From assembly GCA_016859345.1 (NCBI GenBank), contig CM029116.1, forward strand, positions 6,364,643-6,428,642: a stretch of 64,000 bases of DNA, read 5' to 3'. The translations under genes and the position numbers were made by a program. The DNA is from Istiophorus platypterus. Taxonomy: Eukaryota; Chordata; Actinopteri; Istiophoriformes; Istiophoridae. Positions 50,102 through 62,100 of this stretch are shown piece after piece (position 1 is the first letter of the stretch; the number at the start of each line of letters is the position of its first letter). Under the pieces are notes generated by a model that saw only the letters and a program-made list of their open reading frames with translations, did no database searches and was not told where the DNA came from.

Positions 50102-53100
50102 GTGAGCCGCCGCATTTTTTTAAAATCATGCTTAATATGAACCTATTGAGCCACATAGTAAATCCTATAAACACAGCGGCTGTGCTTTTCACACCGACAG
50201 GAGGGCAAACGCATGGCCAACTGTGCAGGAAAAACTTTGATTTGAGCGGCCAAGTAAAAAAATAGAAGCTTGAATGGCCCTCCGTGGCAGGCTTACCAAA
50301 AAGTTAGTATTAGCATCCTGTTCGCTTTATGCCAGATGATACTTAAAAAATAAAAGGTTAAAAACGAAGCAAAATTACTGCGGTCATGTTAAAGTAATCA
50401 GATGGAGAAATGCCTCAACTGTCAGGCAGTAATATTTTAACAAGTTGGACTGCCGCCTCCCTCGTTTTTGCCACCTGGTCCAAATGAAAAGCCTGCACTG
50501 TATTTTCTGCAAATGAAAAAGCCCATGAAACAGATTGTTTGGTTGAGGCGAGCCCCCTCACCCTCCATGGGTCATGACATATTGCTCTTTCCCGGGGGAA
50601 ACTATCAATCTGTATCCCTGCACAAATCTGCTGGGACTATATTTCAGAGGGCGTGCTATACATTGAAATTTTAACAGGGTTTACTGCTGGTTTTTACTAG
50701 CACCATTAATGTGGCCTAAATCCTGCTTTCAGGTGTGTGTGTTTTTTTTGTTTTTTTTTCCCTGTTCGTGATTTAGTGTATGTGAAGGCATAACAATAGA
50801 GCTTTTTGTTTCCTTCGCAGGGTGGACTGAGCTCCGTAGCCTATGTGAAGGTAGATCTGGTCGACATAAATGATAACAGACCGGCGTTCTACCCAGTCAG
50901 CTATGCTGTTAGTTTGAGCACGCAGAGCACCCCCGGGACATCTGTTGTCAGAGTGACGGCCTATGACCCAGACTCGGGCGAGAATGGCAGAATTACATAC
51001 AAAACAGTGCCTGGAGGGGCCTCACCTTACTTTACACTCAACAAGGACACAGGTTGGCACAAGTACTTTTCCTGTTCTTGCATACGCTCTAATGTATTTT
51101 TAAGATTTCATTTATTGATTTTGGCCAACAATCTCATCCTGCAATTGTTTAAAAAAAATTTCCTGTTTTTTTTTTTTTTTTTTTTATTTCTTCTTTAGGT
51201 GTGATCTCCCTTTCTCGGTCTGTCTATGGGAAGGCCAACTCTGTCATTCCTATGGTAATCTCTGCTCAGGATGGCGGTGGTCTGGTCGCCCTCGTCAATG
51301 CCAGAATCAACATTAGCGTGGTGGCGGGGCTGGTGGCACCGCCCGTCTTTGAACAGGCTCAGTACTATTTCACCGTATCAGAGGACGCCCTGCGGGGTAC
51401 AGTCGTGGGCAACGTCCAGGCCAACAGTAAGACAGGTGGGGCTTGAACACACACGTGCTCTCTCCTCTTCTTTATCACTCACTCACTTGCTCGCTCGCTC
51501 GCTAAATTTAGAGTCCCTAGGCCCATATTGAACAGTTTGCTACACGTTTATCAGTCACACTGGACCGTGCTGAAAAAATTTCTTTGCCGCTTCCTGTACC
51601 ACTTGTAAAAATAGGTGTGGAGCCACGATACACACCTAATGCTGAAATAACATCACTCAAAAATTCCATTCCACAACTTTGTTTATACAGTCATTTTCTG
51701 AATTTTTGGACCTGTAACAGTCTTGAACATTGGAAAATGACATCTTTGGACAGTGCTCTTGTTTCTGGGATTTTAGTGCAGCTTCTTGGGCTCTGGTGAC
51801 ATGTCTCTGCTTTATTTCATCTATCTCTCCTCTCTAGGAACCTCTAGAGATATCTCCTACACCATCAGCTCTGGGGACCCCACAGGCTACTTTACAGTGG
51901 ACCCTGACACTGGGGCCTTAAGGACCAGCCTGCCCCTGGACCACGAAGCCCAGTCAGGTCTTGATCTGGAGGTGCAGGCTCGCAGTGGCAACCCCCCTGC
52001 CTTTGGCCAGACCCGCATCCACATTACCATCGCAGATATCAACGATAACCCACCTGTTTTTCTGCCCTCATCTTCGGAGTCTCTGCTGCTGCCAGAACAC
52101 ACAGAAATGGGCACAGTGGTGTATCGGGTCCAAGCTGAGGACAGAGACTCAGGGGTCAACGGACAACTCACCTTTGACCTTTCTTCTCCAAGTGGAATCC
52201 AGAGGACTTTCAGCATAGAACGCAGCAGTGGAGAGATCCGATTGGTGGGGGGCCTCAACTATGAAAATAGCCCCCGTTACGACCTCCAGGTGATTGCCAA
52301 GGATGGTGGAGTGCCCCAGCTCAGCGCCACCTTCATGCTTGTGGTACATGTCCAGGCAGAGAACGACCAGGGACCTGTGTTTGATACCCTCACCTACCGC
52401 GTGGAGTTAAAGGAAGGAACTCCGCTAAACACACGCTTCCTGCAGGTCAGAGCTCTGAACAGAGAGAACCCTGGCTCAGGTCACTTTAGCCCCCTGGCGT
52501 ATCACCTGCGTCCCGACGGAGATGCTGCAGGGTTTGGCATTGCCGCGGACAGTGGCTGGCTCTTCGTGAAGAGCGCCCTAGACAGAGAAGTCAAGGACAT
52601 GTATCTTCTAACAGTGCTGGCCAGTGCAGGTCATGGACAGCTGAAGAAGACGGGCAGCGCCACGGTGCGGATATCGGTGACCGATGAGAATGACAACTCC
52701 CCCCGGCTCCCACAGGAGAGGGTCTTCATGGCTGTGAGAGAGAACCTGCCTGCGGGAACAGGCTTTGGTCACGTGTTGGCCACAGACCGGGACAGCGGCC
52801 CCAACGGACGCCTCGCCTACCGCTTCCTGCACCCTGACCGCCACTTCCAGATAAACTCCAATACAGGTTAATTCACAAGCTTTTGTTTATTTGAATTTAC
52901 AACACGTTTATTCGATTGAGGTCTTGAAATAATAATGGGAATGGCTTAGGTCATCTCCATCAGGCAATCAAAGAAAATCTGTTTTTTTGCAGAAAACCTA
53001 CTATAAAGATGTGGAAAAAATGTGAAAAACAAAACAGATGACGAGTAGTTTAGCTGACTTTAATGTCATGCTCTATTAAAGCTGCTTCTTGACAGAGGAG

Positions 53101-56100
53101 CTTGCACAGAAAAGAGGGGCAGCAGCAACTAATATTATTTGTCCGATTTTAGATCTATATTGTGTGAAATATCTGTCTACAGAAGATACCGGAGTATGTC
53201 TAACCCAAAATTTATTACATTTACTGTGTTTCACTGTAGGTTGAGCCAAAATCAAAAACCAAAACTAAACTGGAATAACTGAGTATCTCATTCCTTATTA
53301 CATCAGCTCAAAAATTCCTCCATCAATGTGAAAAACAAGCTGTCGTGGTTTCACACGAAGCGTTTTTATTCTTTGTCATCAAAAATTTAAATTATATGTG
53401 GAAAAACAGTTGCATCTTCCCCACTGTCATGAATTAGTCAGATGATGGTGACAGCAGCACTAAGCATCTTGCCGGGCTCTAAATTGGCCTGTTGAGCCTG
53501 TTAGTCTGTGGGTGGAGACTCAGACTCTGATTTGTGATCAGTTTCTGGCTGAGTCTCTGCAGCATCCTGCCAGCCCTTCCATAAAAACCCTCTATTTGTC
53601 AAGAGAGAGAGTGAGAAAGAGAGTGAGTGTGCGTACACACGCAAACGAACATCTGCACCCTGGTTGTGTCCGTTGTTTGCGTGTCATTGATCAAGGCCTG
53701 CTGGCTCTCATCGTTATTCCAGGGCTCTGTACTAGCGCCTCAGCATTAAAGTCCTCACATGCATCCCCTTCTCTCCCCAGGTGAGATCAGTACGAGGATG
53801 ACCTTGGACAGAGAGCAGCAGTCCAGTTACCAGCTGGTGGTGGTGATACAGGACGGGGGCTCGCCCCCTCGTAGCGCCACGGGCACAGCCTTCATCACTG
53901 TCCTGGATGAGAATGACAATGACCCCACTTTTACCCACAGCCAGCCGGGGAAAAACATCATCATACAGGTGATGCCAAAAGACCCGTAAAATAAAACATA
54001 TCGGAAAAAACTAAATGTCTTTCTTGCCTTAAGTAATATCTGTTTGGTTCTTTTAACCCCATAGGTGACAGAAGGTCATTCCTCTGGTGTTTTACTGGGG
54101 ACGTTGCAAGCCAAAGACCCTGACGAAGGGGAGAATGGCACCGTGTTCTACTCTTTGTCAGGTACAGTGCCGCAGGAAGTAAAGAGAGTTCTCATCAGTG
54201 CAAAATAATTATCAAAAGATTACTAAATGTATGTGAATGAGCTACATGTAGTGGTTTAAGAAACTGATAGTGCTCCGTGAGGCGTCCCGATTATGAATGA
54301 AGGGAATAATGTGCATCAGGATGCTATTAAGGGCCTTTGGTCACCCAATCAGAGGGAAGTTTTTCAGCGGCAATGGCTTTTGTTGTTTTTATTTTATTTT
54401 TCAATTTTTTTATGATGCAGTCTTTGATTCTCGCTATTTAGTGTGTTGTACTTTGTTGCTTTAGTGTAAAGCACTTTTTAGCCGTGTTTAGAAAAGTACC
54501 ATGTAAAAGATTATCATCGGTATCCATGCATGATAATGCAAACAAATGCACCATAGGTGTAATAATGGCTTTGATTTATTGCTGACAGAATGCTACGACT
54601 GGCTCGCTGGGCTTGTGTATTCAGCCCTCCCACACACAACCTCATCTCCATTAAAAATTTGGACTCTCCGTCTCTCCCAGGTCCCAGGGCCGAGCGTTTC
54701 TCTTTAAACCCAAACACCGGCGAGCTGCGTTCATCATCCCCTCTCAGCCACTCGGAGCGGGCCGAGTACACCCTGACGGTGATGGCCACTGACAGAGGAA
54801 TGCCCCCCCGCAGCACCTCCTGCTCGCTCGCCATTCAGGTCAGACTTCCACTGGAGTCCAGCCAGCACAAACACCCTCACCACTCACCTATTTGATATCA
54901 AAGAATGGACTAGGGGGCCGAGAGGATCCGTGTCTCTGGGCCCCTCAGACCGGCTGCAGACATATCAGCCTCACTTCTGACAAGCTTCCCTCCCATCCCC
55001 TCCCTTTTCTTCCCCTTGTGAATTTTCAAAAGGAAAATATCTATCTGAAATGGAAAGGTGGTTCTGAATCAAATACTCCCAGCTGGCTTGTGATGAGGGC
55101 CAGCTGTGGACTGCTCTGATCAAGGTCATACTCAATGACTTCAACACTATTTTAATACAGTAGCCCTTTTTGCAAGGAGCGGCAGGGCTGTACACTCGCA
55201 TAAAACATAGCACCAAAGGTAATTCAGTTATTATTTAATACAGAACAGAATATGGACAAAATGGAAGAATACTTGAAGGAACATAGATTTAGTTGATCCA
55301 AGAAAATAGAGTTGCCATATAAACTGCTCCAGTGAGTGCCAGTTCGGTTGTCCTCCTTTTCAACCAAAAAAAAAAAAGAAAAAAATGAAATTCATAATTA
55401 TTAGTTAATTGGATTAAACAGTGCAGTGTTGTTTTCGCCCCTAGACGTGTTTCTGGAATTATCCTTCAGTCATCTTTTCAGACTGATTTAATAAAATCCT
55501 CAGATGATAGGATGGGACGATACCAATTTATTTCTGGAACTCTCCCTTTCCATCGAACGTGGAACCAATTTACAGCGTGTCATGTAAGATTTCACAACAA
55601 ACATAGCTTATTTATCGAATGCCTACTTGCTGTGGGAACTGTGCTGTAGGACGCAGTGCGAGACTATCCAGATCACCCCCTCAGCTTACAAAACATTGTC
55701 AGTAAATGCTGCAGAAAATGTGATCAACAAAGCCCCTCCACCCCCCTCTCCCTTTCACAGCTGCTTTAATTTTCTCAATCACGCCCGTCTCACAGAAAAG
55801 AAAAAAAAATCTTATTAAAACAATATGTCATGTGTTACTTATGGTGCTTTTTTCATACAAAGGACAGAAGTAATAATGTTGTAGTCTTTGAAGACATTTA
55901 AGCTTCTCATCAAAGGAAGGGTAAAAATATACACAGTACAGGAATACAGTTAAGTACTTGTAAGTAATTAAGTATTTGGACAGTGACACAATTTTTGCTA
56001 TTTTGCCTCTTCACACCACCACAATGGACTTGAAACGAAGCCATTAAGATGTGACTTTCAGTTTTAATTTAAGGGATTAACAAAAATATTTTATTGACAT

Positions 56101-59100
56101 TGCAAAGAAATGAAGTATTCTTTAATGGCCAATTCAGGCACCTGACCTCAACCCGACTGAGCAAGTTTTTCACTTACTGAAGACAAAACTGAGGGCAGAA
56201 CGACCCATAACCAAGCAGCAACTGAAGGCAGCTCCAGTAAAGGCCTATCAAAGCATCTCAGGGGGGGAAAACTCAGCATTTGGTGACGTCCAAGGGTTTC
56301 AGACTTTAGGCAGTCAGGCTGCAAAGGATTTTCATACAAATATTAAAAATAATCCTTATATTTATAATTATTTTGGCTTGTCCAATAACTTCTGAGCCTC
56401 TGAAAATGATAGACTATTTATAAAAATGGCTGTAATTCCTAAACATTTAATGTGATATTTTTGGTCTGTGCCCCCTTCTTCCCACATTTGAACTAAAGCT
56501 GAAGGTTTACACTTCAATCACATCTCAGTGGCTTAGTTTCAGATCCCTGAGGTGGTTTACAGAGGCAAACATCCGAATGTTGTGTCACTGTCCAAATACT
56601 TACGTACCTCTAACTCTATGTCCCAGGGCTAAATTCAGCCCCCTCTCACTATATCCTTCTCTGATTGTGTTACTTTTATCATCTATTATTTTTCCTGGCA
56701 GCAACATAAGTATCAGATTAAGTGTGATTAATTCTCGCAGGCCTGTTATTCAAGTCTATAAAAACCTCTTGTAACTGGTTTCGTTTCTTTCCCAGTGAAC
56801 ACATACAGTACAAGCGGGTGGGTGGACAAAATCTGGATTTGCTTTGCCTTAAATCCATGAAATATTTTCATTCTTTGTCTTGGGAATTGTAAACTTAAGT
56901 TGCCACCGGGCATCTTGATTAAGAATCAGATTCACTGTCCTGTTGCTTTGTCCTCAAATAATCATACATTTTTTTTCCTCACTGCAGGTTCTCAGCATTA
57001 ACAGACCTACTTCTAAGACCAATTCACTCTCCATATCGTTCAACTCTGTGGAGGAGGCCAAGCCTGGCTCTGTTATCGGCTCAGTTCGCCTCCGTGACAC
57101 GGAAGCCTCAGGGGAGGGGGAGGTGACCTACACAGTGGTTGGAGGCACAGACCGAGACGGGACCTTTGTCGTGGACCGTTTGACCGGAGACGTGTACCTG
57201 GCTCGGCCCCTGGACTATGAACGAGATGCACGCTACACCCTGCGGATAGAGGTGGATGACTTCTCTCAGACTCCTCCTAGCAGCACTCTGGTCCACCTGG
57301 GCATCGATGTGGAGGACAGCAATGACCACAGCCCTCAGTTCCCCGAGGACCCAATCACCATCGTCATCGCTGAGAGCATGGAGGCCGGCTCGTCTGTCTA
57401 TACGTTCCAGGCCACCGATAAGGACGGCAGTGGGCCCAACAGCGAGCTGAGGTACTCCATCCTCCAACAGTGGCCGAACACCCCTGGCCTACTAAACCTG
57501 GATCCCTCCTCTGGGGTCCTATCCTTGGGCCAGGAGCTTGACCATGAGGTTACCTCCAACCTGATCCTGGTTGTGAAGGCAACGGACTCGGCCCTCGACC
57601 CCAGCCAGAGGCGTTGGGGCTCTGTAACGGCGAGGGTGTATGTAACAGATGAGAACGACAACCCGCCAGTGTTCAGCTCGCCAACAGCTGTCAGTGTGAT
57701 GGAGGACCAGCCGGTGGGCTTCGTGGCATTGTATGTCATGGCCAGAGATGCAGACCAAGGGGAGAACGGTAGAGTGACCTACAGCATCCAGTCGGGCAAC
57801 ACTGGAGGGACATTCAGCCTCAACCCAAACACCGGTAAGTCCAGCCCAGTGCCAGAACGGTTTTTGTTGCACAACTGACTTACAAGTAGACCAGTTTGCA
57901 TCTGATGCCAAACAATTAGTGTTTGCATTTTAACCATAGCTACGACTGGGTTATCAGTTTTGGAGAATCATTCTTTCTGGTGCTAGCACTGTGTAAGTCA
58001 TACATCTGAGAAAACTCTTCCGGAAAAAGTTTAGGATATTTGGGATAGGCACGTTTCCCCCTTCAAGGTGTGCTCAGGATGCAACACAGGGAAACGTCAA
58101 TGCATATCTGGCCCTGGGGCAGAGGGAAGCAGACACATTACAGCATGAATATAGCACATGCCAGCATCAACATTTTTATTACTGCAAACAGCAGATGAAT
58201 ACAATCAGTTTACAGGGGAAATTATCAGGAAAGGTTCATTTTTAATCCCGGACTTTCAGTTGTTTACTAATTTCCCACAAGGCCATCTTATATATTTATT
58301 TTTTTGTCCTGTTTCTTCATATTAATTCTAATATTTTCAGCTTTTGTATTCCCAGTGCTGACTTAAGGATCACTGTGTCATGCAAATCCCTGCTCAGGCT
58401 AAAATACTTTTGGTTTAAGTGAGCAAGAAAAACTGCATCAGCTCACTTTTTTAAGCCTCTGTGCTACCTCTAAACTTATTTTTATTTTGCATTGCATGTG
58501 CACCTATTTTTCCGTGTGTCTCCACACAGCCCCCCCACCCCCACCCACCCACACACACACGCCACCGCCACCGCCACCACCACCACCACCACCATCAAAC
58601 CTTCCACCTCTGTAAACACACACAAACTACACTCCACCCGCTTCTAATACTCTGCTTACTTCTAAGTACGGCACAACTCTTGCTTCACCTATCATGACTT
58701 ATTTCTCTCAGTTGGAGGCCAGACAGACAGAGGAGCCTGCCAAATATTAAACACACACAAACTCATGCACATGCACACACACACAAATACACACACATAC
58801 AACCCATCATCTGTTATTGTGGATCTATTCCCATGAAAGACCAAAGAGCCCCCCGCTTGGGCTTCTGGGAACTATTAGAGAGGGGATCAGTTACGCGTGT
58901 TTATGTGTATGCACGTGTATCTGTGTGTATAGGCACGCACATATGTGTCTGTGTGCTTTTGCATGAGTCTCTGTCACTTAGTCAACACTGACCTTGGGCT
59001 GTTTGGTCCTGTGGGCTTTGTTGTGGTGTTTTAGACACGTGTCGACACTGGCTCCGCCCTTCCCTGCAAAATCACCAACCAGGGCGCCCCCAGGAGCTGT

Positions 59101-62100
59101 TCGGGAGGGGGGGAGGGGTGTGGAAACATTCAGGGGTCTGTCACGCATGTCACTTCTGCCTCGGCCCAGTGTTTGCACTCATCTTGAAGTGTTTTCATGC
59201 ACACAGGTTATTTGTTAGAATCATGACAGAGTTAATCCTCCGAGCACCTGGCTTGCTCCCATTTGGGGGTCAGTGGCCAGAGACCTAGGGCCGACTCCAC
59301 ACGATCTGCTTTCATTACTCTACCGTTACATCTAACCACAATAGAAAGAACTATCCGGCTATTATTAGGAGTCTATAAAGTCACAGAGTCAGATACATTC
59401 TCATTAATCATTGTCAGAATGGAGGACATTAAAATTCCCTTCTCATTTTTGGAGCAAAGGGGGAATCTGCTTGTGACATGGGGAATTGCCTCTCTGCAAA
59501 AGACAACACCATTCAGGGATTAACACATCAGATGCTGATTAATGACTTTTGCGTGTAAGACACGAAAGATGTGTTTGTTGACTGAGCAACCTCAGCTAAC
59601 CCTTAGACTACAGTCCAAAGTGTTGGCGCCACAAACCCCACATAGGCTTAAGATGTTGGAATTGAAAACATCCAAAATAAAAACTTTCCCCTGGTTCCCA
59701 CTGTTTGTTTTTTTTTGTTTTGTTTTTTTTTTTGTTTTTTATTCTGCCCATGTGTTATCAGGGACCGGGGATATGATAGAATCACAGAGGAGTCAAATTT
59801 GGTGAAAATATTCCAGCCCATAACTCCTACCAGATTAAAAGCTTAGGGGCAAGTTATCTCAGTCCTAGAAAGATACAAAGCGAAAAACACACACAAAAAA
59901 AGTTAAAACCAAAACAGCCCCCTTGTTCTTTAACAGTTGTAGCTCATTTTAAAGCATGAAATTGAAATTGAATCAATGCAAGTTTTACCCTCTTAGGGCA
60001 GGATAATGAAAAGGCAAGGGTGCCCCTAATTTCCACAGAGCACGGCAGGCCTGGCTGTTGCGTGTCTAGAGTCGGTGTTTACTGCCTCCTTCTCGATGGC
60101 TGCGGCGTTCTCCAATGGAAAATCTCATAAACTGTGGCCAGACCATTGGGCTGTTACAGCAGTGGTGGTGGTAGCACACAGGTAGGCAAGGCCGTGTGTG
60201 TGGAGGAGATTAGCCCTGATTTGGCCCTCACACGGCAACTTTTCACACTCGCTTTTTAAATCCCTTCACTACACACAACCGTGGAAAGTGGCATGTTTTA
60301 TTGCCTTAGATGGCATTCTTTCGTACTGTAGTTGTCGTGTGTGACTGTGGGAAATGGGGTGCAATAAAGTACACTCAGCTTCTCAAACACACACACACAC
60401 ACATAGAGGAAATCTCGCCTCAAATTTCACCCCTGATTCATCTCTCTACAGGCTCTCTGTCTATTTTCAAACCCCTGGACCGTGAGGAGCAGGACATCTT
60501 TAACCTCACGATAATCGCTGAGGATCATGGGATACCCCAGCACTCGTCGAGCCAGCTGCTGCGCGTCCATGTGATTGATGTTAACGATGAGATGCCCTGG
60601 TTTGAGGAGAGCCAGTACGAAGCCCAGATCCATGAGAACCTTCCTCCGGGAACTAGTGTGTTGACAGTGTCCGCTTCTGATCTGGACCAAGGTGAGGCAA
60701 ACAATGTGCACTCACCAAGTTACTGGAGCTTTGGGTCATATAATGATATATTTTTTTAAATCAACAATGCTTTCCCGGAGAGCATTGCTTTCGTAATTTT
60801 CAGGTCAAAATAAGGCTTGGTTAAATCCTGATTGGAAAGCAAAATTTGGTTTGGGAGTTTATGTTTAAAATATCTAAGTTACATAAAACCGTTGATTCGG
60901 GGTAATTTAAATGACTATATTTTGATGTGAAACTGTTCCTAACTACATATTGAAACATTATCATAGAAATTCTGATTATACAGCATGTGGTTACCTAGAC
61001 ATCTGAAAAACTTTTCAACAAAATTTTGCTTGGTTTTTAACTGAAACACATGGATATCTTTAGAACTATAAATCACCTCAGTCAAGCCGTTTGTATGTGC
61101 GCGGATTATGTCTTCACAGTTATCAAACTGTGCTACTTCAGCAATTAAGTCGAAATGCCTGTAATTATTTTTTTTCAGTCTTCATGTGCTTAGTACGCAT
61201 TCACATTACAGACATTAACAGTTGTTTTTAATTGAGGACTACACAGGAGAGTGGGGGGAGGGCATACAGAAAAGGGTGCATTCCCCTGGACTTAGTCAGA
61301 AGCACATAAAACAGAGGGATTATAAACTTTCTCTCCAAAAGCAATTAGTGAAGCAAACAGGTGAGGTTGCCAGACTTCTTTCTGTTAGCACGCAATCTGG
61401 CATCCAGACACCTGGGGGAGGGATGTCACTGCCAAATGCTTAGACAGCAAAACTAAGGATAAACAAACAAATAAGTATACGAGCTTAATGGCGAGAGAAA
61501 TCTAAATAGCCACTAAAAGCTTTTTTTTTTTTTTTTCGGGTTTGTACCGGTCACGGGAATTAACTTTTTGAGCTTTGTTAACATTTTGTTATTAAATCAT
61601 TTTTCAATTAAAGCGTAGTCACTATGTGTGTTTGGCTGCAGGAACCAATGGGCAGGTGACATATGGCGGTATCTCAGTGGAGGGCTTCCGCATCAACCCA
61701 ACGACAGGTGTCATAACAACCACGAAGTCGCTGGACCGGGAGCTCCAGGAATACTACACTGTGACAGGTACTGTCCTCTCGGTGCCCTGCACAGTGACAG
61801 ATAGACACGGCTGCTTTGAGATATGTTTTACACAGAGATATTTTATGATATCCTAATTTTTTGTGCAGGTTTCATGATCTTAATGCGACCGTTAATACTG
61901 TTATGTGGTTTTTTTCTTCTGTCTCGGTAGTTTGTGCAAAAGATGGAGGCCTTCTACCCAACTACGCCAAAGCGACAGTGAGGATCAGGGTCCTGGACGA
62001 GAATGACAACGTCCCTGTCTTTGGACGTCTCTACTATAGCATAGAGGTGCCCGAAAACCTGGACGCATTGCCCCTGTTCACCCTCAGAGCCACTGATCCG

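Larger units (their letters stand above)
57835..60451 (+). other. dchs1: dchs1 intron (2,617 bp), microsatellite-rich
   Basis: gtaagt...ctctacag. It is the largest intron among the clustered exons. It carries the compound CCA/CA repeats and a T/G low-complexity tract at about 59704-59740. No gene inside. Confidence 0.85.

Noticed and set aside
51887..52258. 123-codon minus-strand frame
   Set aside because: Antisense shadow of the large EC8-EC11 exon.
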